Assembly: GCA_963836915.1 (NCBI GenBank)
Contig: CAWILH010000002.1
Location: 2,294,001-2,358,000, forward strand
Source: Cryomorpha sp963836915
GTDB taxonomy: Bacteria > Bacteroidota > Bacteroidia > Flavobacteriales_D > Cryomorphaceae
DNA length: 64,000 nucleotides
Direction: 5' to 3'
Shown here: positions 1 to 8,201 of the stretch, one piece after another
Layout: each line of letters begins with the position of its first letter
Position numbering within the stretch: position 1 is the stretch's first letter
Position numbers and translations under genes: made by a program
The notes under the pieces: model-generated
Told to the model about the DNA's origin: nothing
The model's input: only the letters and a program-made list of their open reading frames with translations
Databases searched by the model: none

Positions 1-188
1 TCGTCGCCAAGATCTTGACTTTTCTCAGATTCATTTTCAGACTGCTCACCATAGCGCCGTGCCATAATACGTGCCAGCTCCCCTACTTCTTCCGTCAAGA
101 TAGCCATATTGGTGAGTTCGCTAAAATAGCGCACCCCATAGGTTTTAATCCAACGATCGGTTTTGGACTGAAGTTCGGTCAAGGTCAT
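1..188 (-). CDS. MazG-like nucleotide pyrophosphohydrolase, 5' part only
   Basis: The first 62 codons of a gene that runs off the left edge. The visible protein begins MTLTELQSKTDRW and contains LTEEVGELARIMARRYGE, the EExxE-type metal-binding helix of MazG-like all-alpha NTP pyrophosphatases, which hydrolyse (d)NTPs to NMP and pyrophosphate. The ATG (188-186) overlaps the TGA of the upstream glycosyltransferase as ATGA, which suggests translational coupling. In many Bacteroidota a gene of this family directly follows dtd (established knowledge); here two glycan genes lie between them. The family is well supported, but the true substrate is unknown and the second metal-binding helix is outside the window. 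Confidence 0.8.
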   Translation of the reverse strand, partial: MTLTELQSKTDRWIKTYGVRYFSELTNMAILTEEVGELARIMARRYGEQSENESEKSQDLGD

Positions 189-1223
189 TTGGAAGCTTTT
201 AAATTTGAAAGGGAATTATTTTTTTCGATCATATCTAAACAAAGATTATAAAAATGCTCCCTTCCAACTGGACGGTTCGCACGATACTCTATTGCTCTTC
301 TGTTTACCACGGCTGCTTGATGCAGGTTGTCATGCTCAATACCGTCGAAAAAATTGGTTTCATTATCGGATATAAGTCTGCCGTTCCAATTGTTTTGAAC
401 CCACTCGCGCGAAGCAGGGAAATCTGAAACCAATGGAAAACAACCGTGCCCCATGGCTTCTAGCAGCGAAATAGAAGTGGCATCAGACTTTGGTATGGAA
501 ACAAATACGGATGAGACAGCATAAAAATTTTGATTATCGTAGCTCGATAGCCACCCCACAAAACTCACTACACCATTAAGCTCGAGCGTTTCGGTCAAGC
601 TTTTCAGCTCTTGTGTCTGGGAACCGGAGCCGGCAATAACTAACTTCCAGCTTGGACCTACCTCTGTTTTACGGAACTTTGCGAAAGCTTCGATTATTTT
701 ATCAATCTGATATAAAGGTTCATGCAATCTATTGCTAAATATGATCTTTTCTTTACCTGACGGTGCTGATGGTATATTTACCCCATAGTTACAGACCGTA
801 ACATCAATTAAAGTTGGCAACGCCAGCTCTACCATTCTATTGGCTACGCGTGACGAATCTGCTGTGAATTCATCTGCGTTTTTAAGAGGTTGAACAATTC
901 GGTTTTTCAAGATGAAGTTCTTTTCAGGAAGTATTAAAACATCGGATCCCCATGCTGTGGCAATACATAAAAAGTCCACGACCCAGCTGGTGCGCGTGAA
1001 TCACATCTGGCATGAACACTTCAATAGACCGTTGGATGGTGTGAATGGTTTCAGAAAACCGCAAGATCTTCCTCAATGAAAGAAATGCCTGCGAAAAACC
1101 TATCTCGAAGTCAACATCTGGCTTGATATCGTTAATCACAAAAAATTGGGAAACCTCGGGTTTAATCTGAATCAAAAAGTTTTGCAGGTGGGCACCGCTG
1201 GGTGCCGCTACGGGTAATTTCAT
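185..1223 (-). CDS. Glycosyltransferase family 4-like protein, frameshifted
   Basis: The gene is split over two frames. The N-terminal part (1223 to about 965) ends near DVIHAHQLGRG. The C-terminal part resumes near 979 with ATAWGSDVLILPEKN, so one single-base shift lies at about 955-985. Together they make roughly 345 residues with a GT-B layout: an N-terminal acceptor half with the HAHQLG and WGSDV elements, and a C-terminal nucleotide-sugar half with WKLVIAGSGSQ, VSFVGWL and SISLLEAMGHGCFPLVSD. The donor and acceptor sugars cannot be read from sequence; assembly of a surface polysaccharide or modification of a glycan is likely. It follows the acetyltransferase by about 30 bp and overlaps the MazG-like start. 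A true pseudogene is possible, but other conserved genes here carry similar breaks, so a sequencing error is at least as likely. Confidence 0.72.
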
Positions 1224-1255
1224 TCTTCAAAGTCTATTTTAGACTGTTTATTTCC

Positions 1256-1770
1256 TTAATCAGTAGTGGCCCATTCATCATAATATCCCATTATTGATGG
1301 ATTGGCATCGATAATCGACTGATCCAAATCCCGAGTATCACCTATTTTCTTCTCAGGGCTTCCGGCGATCATAGAACCATCAGGAAACACTCCTCTCACA
1401 TAGCTATTGGCCCTTATTAAATTCTTTTTCCCAATAGATGTGCTGGGCATGATAATGGCGTGCGCACCTATAAATACGTATTTCCCAATACAGACTTCAC
1501 CTGTACCGCAGCCAAGCATAGTATCGCCGGAATAATTTCGGCCATAAAGTCTGATAGCTTGGTGAGAGCTATGGGTAAGAATTGCTACCCAAGATGATAT
1601 TTGGGTTCCTTCACCCACGCTCAATCCTTGGCTACCATCGATAGAACAATAAGGCGCGATATAAACGTGGTCACCCATAACTATATTTTTCTACCTTGAA
1701 AAAAGACTTTACTACCGTACCGTATATTCTTTTTCAAAAACCCATCAGCACTGCGGAAACCATATGTCAT
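1256..1770 (-). CDS. Left-handed beta-helix (hexapeptide) acyltransferase, frameshifted near the N terminus
   Basis: The 140-residue uninterrupted part (1678-1256) has hexapeptide-repeat turns (MGDHVYIAPYCSID, VCIGKYVFIGAHAIIMPS, IGKKNLIRANSYVRG) and AGSPEKKIG near the end, as in the WcaF/LacA/NodL group of CoA-dependent sugar O- or N-acetyltransferases. Upstream the frame closes, but the neighbouring frame reads TYGFRSADGFLKKN and then FFQGRK. Adding one A to the A5 run (plus-strand T run at about 1685-1689) restores QGRKNIVMGDH, so the gene probably starts at ATG 1770 or earlier. The same frame stays open up to a TGA at 1836-1834. The protein probably acetylates a saccharide and may work with the adjacent glycosyltransferase. 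Confidence 0.72.
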
Positions 1771-1888
1771 CTTAGTTGCTAAAATGGGACTGATCAAACG
1801 GAGAAAGAAGTGATAATATCTTCGCAACAGAACTCAAATAATTCTAATCATTAAACTTAAATATTGTCAAAATTCAAATTTGAGTTTT

Positions 1889-2341
1889 CTACTCCTTATT
1901 CTTTGTATCAATCAAAATAGTGACCGGCCCATCATTTATAAGACTTACCTGCATATCGGCGCCAAATACCCCCGTGCGCACGCTACCTTTTATTTCATCA
2001 TGCATGAAATCTATAAACCGCTCATACAGCGGGATCGCCACATCGGGATGCGCTGCCCGGATATAAGAGGGCCGGGTGCCTTTTTTGGTCTTCGCGTGAA
2101 GAGTAAATTGACTTATGACCAAGGCCTGACCCTTAACATCATTTACCGATAGATTCATCAGACCCTCTTCATCGGCAAATATTCGCAGGCTAGCTACCTT
2201 TCTCGCCAGCCACTTTGCGTCATCTTCGCTATCAGCATCTTCTACACCTACCAGGATTAACAAACCTGCAAGGATTGCAGCGTGCTTGCGCCCAGCTATG
2301 GCTATTTCTGCCTTTAACACCCTCTGAACTACCGCTCTCAT
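1889..2341 (-). CDS. dtd: D-aminoacyl-tRNA deacylase
   Basis: 150 residues, the usual length of the bacterial DTD family. It removes D-amino acids (and glycine mischarged on tRNA-Ala) from tRNA, a cytoplasmic proofreading step in translation. The diagnostic motifs are SQFTL at residues 77-81, GTRPS at 88-92 and the cross-subunit Gly-Pro motif in NDGPVT at 136-141. The start MRAVVQRV is the family consensus. Its ATG overlaps the rsgA stop by four bases (ATGA), so the two genes are probably translationally coupled. The protein is complete and without unusual features. Confidence 0.96.
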   Translation of the reverse strand: MRAVVQRVLKAEIAIAGRKHAAILAGLLILVGVEDADSEDDAKWLARKVASLRIFADEEGLMNLSVNDVKGQALVISQFTLHAKTKKGTRPSYIRAAHPDVAIPLYERFIDFMHDEIKGSVRTGVFGADMQVSLINDGPVTILIDTKNKE

Positions 2342-3264
2342 TTGCGATAGGTATCGTCGTCACGGTTCTCGTACATATTCAAATAACTATTGTAGCGGGT
2401 CTCCGCTACGGTGCCATTTTTGAGACCAGACTTTACTGCGCATCCCGGCTCATTGATGTGCAAGCAATTATAATACTTGCAATCTGGAAGCAGCTCCCGC
2501 ATTTCTGGAAAATACCCGGCCAGCTCAGCCGGCTCGACTTCTACCATCCCAAAACCGCGTATGCCTGGCGTATCGACGATATTGCCCCCAAAATGCAGCG
2601 GGTGCATTTCTGCGAATGTGGTAGTGTGCTGTCCCGTAAAATGGGCTTCAGAAATAGCTCCTACGCGCAGGTCTAAGTTGGCATCCAGCATATTGATAAG
2701 CGAAGATTTCCCAACTCCCGAATGACCTGAAAGCAGAGAGTCATTACCTTTTAGCAATGCCCGAAGGTCGTCCATACCAGCACCAGACACCGCCGAGCAG
2801 GCAATGGTCTTATACCCCAAATCTTCATAAACCCCTTGAAATGATTTCAATATAGACAGTTCATCTTTGTCCAGCAGATCAATTTTATTGAAAACCAGCG
2901 AGACCGGAATATGAAAAGCTTCGGCCGCCACGCAAAAACGATCTATGAATGCCGGAAAGGTAGTGGGGTTTCTGAAGGTTGCCACCAGCACGGCCTGGCT
3001 CAGATTTGAAGCGATTATATGACTCTGACGGGAAAGATTTACCGATTTTCTTACGATATAATTTTCGCGATCTTCAATTTCAGTAATTACAGAATCTGCG
3101 TCTTCACCGCTCAGCATGACCCAATCGCCCACGGCCACCGGATTGGTAGAGCGCACCTGTGAATTTCTAAACTTACCGCGCACCCTGGCGTCTACCAGAG
3201 ACCCATCTTCCAATCGCACCTTGTACCAGCTGCCAGTACTCTTTATTACCCTTCCCCGTTTCAA
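2338..3264 (-). CDS. rsgA: Ribosome small-subunit-dependent GTPase RsgA (YjeQ/EngC)
   Basis: 308 residues. RsgA is a circularly permuted GTPase that helps mature the 30S subunit and releases late assembly factors. An N-terminal OB-fold (residues 1-65) comes first, then the permuted G domain with G4 NKID at 126-129, G5 SAVS at about 157, G1 GHSGVGKSS at 180-188 and G3 DTPG at 231-234. The C-terminal zinc finger follows with the Cys-x4-Cys-x-His-x5-Cys pattern in DCKYYNCLHINEPGC (about 257-271). It is the first gene of the minus-strand rsgA-dtd unit, diverging from gldA across 133 bp. All expected domains are intact. Confidence 0.97.
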   Translation of the reverse strand: MKRGRVIKSTGSWYKVRLEDGSLVDARVRGKFRNSQVRSTNPVAVGDWVMLSGEDADSVITEIEDRENYIVRKSVNLSRQSHIIASNLSQAVLVATFRNPTTFPAFIDRFCVAAEAFHIPVSLVFNKIDLLDKDELSILKSFQGVYEDLGYKTIACSAVSGAGMDDLRALLKGNDSLLSGHSGVGKSSLINMLDANLDLRVGAISEAHFTGQHTTTFAEMHPLHFGGNIVDTPGIRGFGMVEVEPAELAGYFPEMRELLPDCKYYNCLHINEPGCAVKSGLKNGTVAETRYNSYLNMYENRDDDTYRK

Positions 3265-3350
3265 GCGTTGCGGATCCCTTTAGTTTGCTAGGTTTTGCTT
3301 CGTTTTAAAGCAAGGCAAAGTTAGCATATTCAAATGATGCCAAGCTGGAC

Positions 3351-3382
3351 TTTCAGCCGATACCAATTAATATTTACCTTCG
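3351..3382 (+). promoter_or_regulatory. Candidate Bacteroidota-type promoter for gldA
   Basis: TTTC (3351-3354), a 20-bp spacer and TACCTTCG (3375-3382) match the Bacteroidota consensus TTTG / TAnnTTTG with one mismatch in each box. The gldA ATG follows 15 bp downstream. Identified by eye only. Confidence 0.45.
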
Positions 3383-3397
3383 CCACAAGATCATTTT

Positions 3398-4299
3398 ATG
3401 TCAATAGAAGTAAAAGGGGTAAGCAAGTTTTACGGCAATCAGGCGGCTTTAAGAGAAGTTAGCTTTTCTGCAAGTAAAGGTGAAATTCTAGGTTTCTTGG
3501 CGCCAATGGAGCAGGGAAGTCGACCATGATGAAAATAATAACCTGCTATTTAACCCCGAGCAAGGGCGATGTACGCGTGAATGGTTATAACATTTACGAT
3601 GAGTCGATCAAAGTGCGCAGAGCAGTGGGCTATCTCCCAGAGACGAATCCCTTATATCCAGAAATGTACATCCGTGAATATCTGCTATTCGTAGCCGGAA
3701 TGTACCGCATAAAAAATAAAAAGGCGCGCGTAGAGGAGATGATCGAGATAGTGGGGCTTACACCCGAAAGCCATAAACATATCTCTTCCCTTTCTAAAGG
3801 GTATAGGCAGCGGGTAGGCCTTGCTCAGGCCATGATCCACGATCCTGAAGTACTTATCCTTGACGAACCGACTTCGGGGCTTGACCCAAATCAACTCGAA
3901 GATATTCGCGCCCTGATAAAGAAAATTGGTGCAGAAAAGACCGTACTTATCAGCACCCATATCATGCAAGAAGTAGAGGCTATCTGCAACCGGGTGATTA
4001 TCATTAAAAAAGGAGAATTGGTAGCCGACAGCCCTGTAGCACTGCTCAAAAATGATACTGAGCTAGATATTATTTTGCTCTACCTGAACAAAGACATTGA
4101 GCAAGAAGCAATCACTAAACTGGTGGGAGTGCAGAAAGTACAGCGAGAAAAAGTAGGAAGCTACCGCATACACGCCAAAAAGGGCAGCGGAGTGCTCCCA
4201 AAACTAAATGCTCTGGCCACATTGGAAAATGCCGAAGTCTTTGAGCTACGAAAAGAAGAACGAAGCCTAGAAGATGTCTTTAAGGCACTCACAAAGTAA
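3398..4299 (+). CDS. gldA: Gliding-motility ABC transporter ATP-binding protein GldA, frameshifted in the Walker A region
   Basis: Starts at ATG 3398 (MSIEVKGVSKFYGNQ). The frame breaks at about 3500-3505, where GEILGFL should continue GANGAGKST. Restoring one G in the ttggcgcc stretch joins it to the 257-residue remainder starting MMKIITCYL. The rest has the Q-loop region, signature SLSKGYRQRVGLAQA, Walker B VLILDEPTSGLD, switch HIMQEVEAICNR and the C-terminal extension of GldA homologues. In Flavobacterium johnsoniae GldA acts with GldF and GldG, the membrane components, in gliding and surface adhesion (established knowledge). gldF/gldG are not adjacent here, as is common. The one-base loss in a G/C run is probably a sequence error. 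Confidence 0.85.
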
Positions 4300-4304
4300 A
4301 CCAC

Positions 4305-4334
4305 CTTCGCCGCACCATATTTTTTCTATTTTTG
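4305..4334 (+). promoter_or_regulatory. Candidate promoter for metK
   Basis: TTCG (4305-4308), an 18-bp spacer and TATTTTTG (4327-4334). The second box matches TAnnTTTG exactly; the first has one mismatch. It lies just after the gldA stop and would give a leader of about 100 nt before metK. Confidence 0.45.
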
Positions 4335-4339
4335 TCGTC

Positions 4340-4408
4340 CTTTAGCAAGAATAACTGGTATCTACCCGGCCGCACGGCAGGCAGAAATCTATATAAATAT
4401 TGCTAAAG
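4340..4408 (+). promoter_or_regulatory. Inverted-repeat (structured) leader upstream of metK
   Basis: CTTTAGCAA (4340-4348) and TTGCTAAAG (4400-4408) form a perfect 9-bp inverted repeat. Inside it, TCTACCCGGCCG (about 4361-4372) can pair with CGGCAGGCAGA (about 4375-4385) through small internal loops. The element begins just after the candidate promoter and ends about 35 nt before the metK ATG, so it would be transcribed as a two-stage hairpin. metK is often controlled by SAM-sensing RNAs in other phyla, but none of the known SAM riboswitch consensus features is evident. The inner palindrome could instead be a dispersed REP-like repeat. The pairing is visible; the function is inferred. Confidence 0.4.
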
Positions 4409-4443
4409 CCCAACTATTTAATTGATTTTTAAATTTAGCCCCA

Positions 4444-5742
4444 ATGCCATATTCATTTACATCCGAATCTGTTTCGGAAGGACATCCCGATAAGATTGCC
4501 GATCAAATTTCTGATGCTATTTTAGATAACTTCCTAGCCTTTGATCCCTATTCAAAAGTAGCGTGTGAAACTCTTGTAACCACAGGGCAGGTAATGCTGG
4601 CTGGAGAAATAAAATCGGGTACGTATGTTGACGTGCAGCGCGTAGCCCGAGATGTGATCAATGCGATAGGCTATACCAAAGGAGAGTACATGTTTGAAGG
4701 TGACTCTTGCGGTGTATTGAGCGCGCTGCACGAGCAGAGCCCAGACATCAATCGGGGTGTAGACCGCGGTAATCCCGAAGATCAGGGGGCGGGAGATCAG
4801 GGTATGATGTTTGGCTACGCCAGCAATGAAACTGAAAACCACATGCCATTGGCGCTCGACCTTTCGCATAAGCTCTTGAAGGAACTGGCCGCATTGCGCA
4901 GAGAGAATAATGAAATCAAATATTTGCGCCCCGACGCCAAAGCACAAGTAACCATTCAATATTCTGACGATCATAATCCGCAGCGTATTGAGACCATCGT
5001 TGTTTCTACACAGCATGATGATTTTATTAAGGCCACTGCCGCCGATCAATTGAGCCAAGATAAGGCGGAGAAGGAAATGTGTGAGCGTATCGCCGCTGAT
5101 ATCAAGAAGGTATTGATCCCAAGGGTCATTGCCAGCTTGCCAAGCCATATCCAAGCCTTGTTCGATGAAGAGATTGTCTATCATATAAACCCCACAGGAA
5201 AATTCGTAATCGGCGGCCCCCACGGAGATGCCGGTCTCACCGGGCGCAAAATCATCGTAGATACCTATGGCGGCAAGGGTGCCCATGGTGGTGGTGCCTT
5301 TTCAGGCAAAGATCCGAGCAAGGTAGATCGCTCGGCAGCTTATGCAGCCCGTCACATAGCAAAGAATCTGGTAGCAGCCGGAGTAGCCGATCAAATTCTT
5401 GTGCAGGTCTCCTATGCCATCGGGGTAGTTGAACCTATGGGAGTATTTGTTGATACGTACGGTTCATCAAAAGTTGATCTCAACGATAGCCAGATCGCCG
5501 AGAAAGTAAAGGCACTTTTTGATCTCAGACCAGGGCTTATCGAGAAGAACCTAAAGCTTCGTAACCCGATCTACCTAGAGACTGCTGCGTACGGCCATAT
5601 GGGTCGGGAAAACAGGGTGGTAGAAAAGAAATTCTACCGCAACAACGGTTCTGGAATGGAAGAAAAAGTGATGGAAGTGGAGCTTTTCACTTGGGAGAAA
5701 ACAGATTATGTAGATCGGATCAAGAAAGAGTTTAACCTTTAA
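4444..5742 (+). CDS. metK: S-adenosylmethionine synthase
   Basis: 432 residues. The enzyme makes SAM from methionine and ATP, releasing phosphate and pyrophosphate. Visible family signatures are GHPDK at residues 13-17, the hexapeptide in GAGDQGMMFGY at about 118-128, HGDAGLTGRK and the glycine-rich GGGAFSGKDPSKVDRS (P-loop-like phosphate site), with YAIGV and GHMGR further on. The length exceeds the roughly 385-400 of E. coli MetK because of a central insertion seen in Bacteroidota enzymes. The ATG lies about 110 bp downstream of a candidate promoter and behind a potential RNA hairpin. After the stop, GGGGCTAGCCCC (5747-5758) followed by T-rich sequence may be a weak terminator. Confidence 0.97.
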   Translation: MPYSFTSESVSEGHPDKIADQISDAILDNFLAFDPYSKVACETLVTTGQVMLAGEIKSGTYVDVQRVARDVINAIGYTKGEYMFEGDSCGVLSALHEQSPDINRGVDRGNPEDQGAGDQGMMFGYASNETENHMPLALDLSHKLLKELAALRRENNEIKYLRPDAKAQVTIQYSDDHNPQRIETIVVSTQHDDFIKATAADQLSQDKAEKEMCERIAADIKKVLIPRVIASLPSHIQALFDEEIVYHINPTGKFVIGGPHGDAGLTGRKIIVDTYGGKGAHGGGAFSGKDPSKVDRSAAYAARHIAKNLVAAGVADQILVQVSYAIGVVEPMGVFVDTYGSSKVDLNDSQIAEKVKALFDLRPGLIEKNLKLRNPIYLETAAYGHMGRENRVVEKKFYRNNGSGMEEKVMEVELFTWEKTDYVDRIKKEFNL

Positions 5743-5824
5743 ACTCGGGGCTAGCCCCTGCTTTTCAGTCTTTTGTTTTTGACGGAAGTCATCAGCTCAA
5801 TAAATCCATGTTCAGAGTTTTCCT

Positions 5825-5858
5825 GAAAAAGAAATATTTGCATGCTCCTTGGCAAATA
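5825..5858 (-). terminator. Probable rho-independent terminator of era-der
   Basis: On the minus strand TATTTGC (5858-5852) and GCAAATA (5841-5835) pair across a 10-nt loop and are followed by TTTCTTTTTC. It lies about 50 bp beyond the der stop. Confidence 0.5.
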
Positions 5859-5908
5859 CCTTAGCCAACTATAGGGCAAGACCTTTGAAATACTCCCGAG
5901 TTGAACCC

Positions 5909-7213
5909 CTATTTCTTTCGTAAAAAAACTTTGATCGGGACACCCGTTAGATTGAAATTCTCCCGCAGCTTGTTTTCCAGAAATCGCTTATACGGATCCT
6001 TGACGTACTGCGGCAGGTTGCAGTAAAACGCGAAGGCAGCTTTGTGCGTAGGGAGCTGCATCACATACTTGATTTTGAGAAACTTACCCTTTGTCGCTGG
6101 TGGCGGGTAATGATCAAGGATGGGTTGAAACACTTCATTCAATTTTGATGTAGGGATTCGCGTACGGAGGGAATCGTAAACTTCCATTGCTTTCTCTACC
6201 GCTTGATGGATACGCTGCTTCGAAAGTGCGCTTATAAAAATAATGGGCACATCGGTAAAGGGCATTATGCGCTCCCTTATCTTGTCTTCGTGTTGTTTTG
6301 TAGTCTGGCTCTCCTTCTCGATAAGATCCCATTTATTGACCAGGATAACCACACCTTTTCCATATTTTTCGGCAGTAAAAAAGATGTTCAGGTCTTGTTT
6401 TTGCATACCTTCCTGCGCATCGATTACTATCAGGCACACATCAGATTCTTCGATGCTGCGAAGGGATCGCAATACGGAGTAGAATTCCACATCTTCGTGC
6501 ACCTTGGCCCGCTTTCGGATTCCCGCTGTATCGACCAAGAAGAAATCAAAGCCGAAGGATTGGTATCTTGTGAGCAGCGCATCTCGCGTGGTGCCGGCAT
6601 TCTCATTTACAATATTTCGCTCTACGCCGAGCAACGAATTAATAAGAGATGACTTGCCGACATTCGGCTTGCCCACCACAGCGATTTTGGGAATATCAAG
6701 CTCGGGGCTCGGCTCCTTATCGGGAAATGTTGCGACCAGCGCGTCAAGCATGTCGCCGGTACCGCCCCCATTGGATGAAGAAATACAATGTACATCTCCT
6801 AAACCAAAGTTGTAAAACTCACTGGCCTGCAAGATCCGGTCGTTGGTATCCACCTTATTGGCCACTACCAAAATTGGCTTATCCGATTTTCTTAGAAAAG
6901 ATGCAATGGCTTCATCGTGATCTGTTATTCCAGTGGTCACATCGAGCAGAAACACAATGGTAGTGGCTTCATCGATTGCCAGATTTACCTGCTTCTTGAT
7001 TTCATTTTCAAACACATCATCGGAACTGATGGTATAGCCACCGGTGTCAATTACAGAAAACTCCACCCCCGTCCACTGAGCCTTCCCATAGTGACGATCC
7101 CTGGTAACTCCGCTAGTGGCATCTACGATCGCATCCCGGCGCTCGGTGAGCCTATTAAATAAGGTAGATTTACCCACATTGGGCCGGCCTACTATTGCAA
7201 CTATATTTGCCAT
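5909..7213 (-). CDS. der: Ribosome biogenesis GTPase Der (EngA)
   Basis: 434 residues. Der is an essential double GTPase needed for 50S subunit assembly. The first G domain has GRPNVGKST at residues 9-17, DTGG and NKVD. The second has GKPNVGKSS at about 183, DTAG and NKWD. A C-terminal KH-like domain ends in VPIKVFLRKK. The order and spacing are canonical and the protein is complete. The ATG lies one base after the era stop, so era and der form a tight two-gene unit of ribosome-assembly GTPases. Confidence 0.97.
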   Translation of the reverse strand: MANIVAIVGRPNVGKSTLFNRLTERRDAIVDATSGVTRDRHYGKAQWTGVEFSVIDTGGYTISSDDVFENEIKKQVNLAIDEATTIVFLLDVTTGITDHDEAIASFLRKSDKPILVVANKVDTNDRILQASEFYNFGLGDVHCISSSNGGGTGDMLDALVATFPDKEPSPELDIPKIAVVGKPNVGKSSLINSLLGVERNIVNENAGTTRDALLTRYQSFGFDFFLVDTAGIRKRAKVHEDVEFYSVLRSLRSIEESDVCLIVIDAQEGMQKQDLNIFFTAEKYGKGVVILVNKWDLIEKESQTTKQHEDKIRERIMPFTDVPIIFISALSKQRIHQAVEKAMEVYDSLRTRIPTSKLNEVFQPILDHYPPPATKGKFLKIKYVMQLPTHKAAFAFYCNLPQYVKDPYKRFLENKLRENFNLTGVPIKVFLRKK

Positions 7214-7214
7214 T

Positions 7215-8096
7215 TTATCCTTTGTATCCGTAAGCTTTCAGGCGGTTCTCTTTGTTGCGCCAGTCTTCGTCAACTTTAACATGGAGTTCTAGAAATACTT
7301 TATTCCCAATAAAATCTTCCATTTTAAGCCGCGCTTCGGTTCCTACTTTTTTCAATTTTTCGCCTTTATGACCTATTATTATCCCTTTTTGAGACTTTCG
7401 GGAAACGTAAATTACTGCTGCAATGCGTACTAAGGCATCTTCTTCTTTGTACTGTTCTATCTCAACCTGAACAGAATAGGGTATTTCTTTTTGATAATTT
7501 TCGAGAATGCGCTCTCTAATAATCTCGCTCGCAAAGAAACGCATAGATTTATCAGTAAGCGCATCCTTTTCATAATAGGGCGGACTCACTGGAAGAAGGG
7601 TTCTAATTCTATTTTTGAGATGCTCAATACCAAAATCATGGAGCGCTGAAACTGGCATTATTTCCGCTTCGGGAAAATGGGATTTTAAATTCTCTACTAC
7701 TTTCAACAGTTGATCTTGGTCTTGAGTGTCAACTTTATTCAAGGCGATCAAAAGCGGGATTTTCATCTCGGCCAGCGCCTTGTTAAAACCGAAAAATTCC
7801 ATATTCCGATCTGAGATATCGATGATCAAGACCAAAATATCAGCATCGCGTAGGGCTTCTTTGACAAAAGTCATCATGTTTTCCTGAAGACCATACTTCG
7901 GCTCCAGCATGCCGGGAGTGTCGCTATATACGATTTGATAAGACTCATCATTTACGATACCTACTATCCTATGCCTTGTAGTCTGCGCCTTTGGGGTGAT
8001 AATCGATAATCGCTCACCCACCAACTGGTTCATAAGGGTCGACTTTCCAGCGTTGGGTCTCCCAATTAGATTGACAAATCCTGCCCTATGTTCCAT
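7215..8096 (-). CDS. era: GTPase Era
   Basis: 293 residues. Era binds the 3' end of 16S rRNA and links 30S maturation to growth. The N-terminal G domain has GRPNAGKST at residues 12-20, the switch region with TTRHR, DTPG and NKVD. The C-terminal KH domain has the GxxG loop as GHKG in KGIIIGHKGEKLKKVG (about 242-257). It is the first gene of the minus-strand era-der unit and lies back to back with the tRNA-array promoter (the gap from the era start to the TTTG box is 13 bp). No defects are seen. Confidence 0.97.
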   Translation of the reverse strand: MEHRAGFVNLIGRPNAGKSTLMNQLVGERLSIITPKAQTTRHRIVGIVNDESYQIVYSDTPGMLEPKYGLQENMMTFVKEALRDADILVLIIDISDRNMEFFGFNKALAEMKIPLLIALNKVDTQDQDQLLKVVENLKSHFPEAEIMPVSALHDFGIEHLKNRIRTLLPVSPPYYEKDALTDKSMRFFASEIIRERILENYQKEIPYSVQVEIEQYKEEDALVRIAAVIYVSRKSQKGIIIGHKGEKLKKVGTEARLKMEDFIGNKVFLELHVKVDEDWRNKENRLKAYGYKG

Positions 8097-8109
8097 TTGA
8101 AAAAGAATT

Positions 8110-8140
8110 TTGCAGTCAAAGAAACAAAATATATATTTGC
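8110..8140 (+). promoter_or_regulatory. Strong Bacteroidota-type promoter for the tRNA-like array
   Basis: TTTG (8110-8113), a 19-bp spacer and TATATTTG (8133-8140) match the Bacteroidota consensus exactly in both boxes and in spacing. Transcription would begin near 8147, about 55 nt before the first tRNA-like unit. It faces away from era, so the natural target is the array and tRNA-fMet. Confidence 0.7.
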
Positions 8141-8201
8141 ACTCCTAAATCTGTAGTGGTTTAGCATTATTCGGCTCTTTGAAGCGGTCTTAGAAAATAT
8201 T

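Noticed and set aside
1834..1851. In-frame ATG followed by TGA upstream of the acetyltransferase as a recoded start
   Set aside because: Five codons then TGA in the restored frame is intriguing, but with a frameshift already present a base error or an alternative start is more likely.
4340..4440. SAM-II or other known SAM riboswitch upstream of metK
   Set aside because: An inverted repeat is present, but the conserved core nucleotides of the known classes could not be matched by eye.
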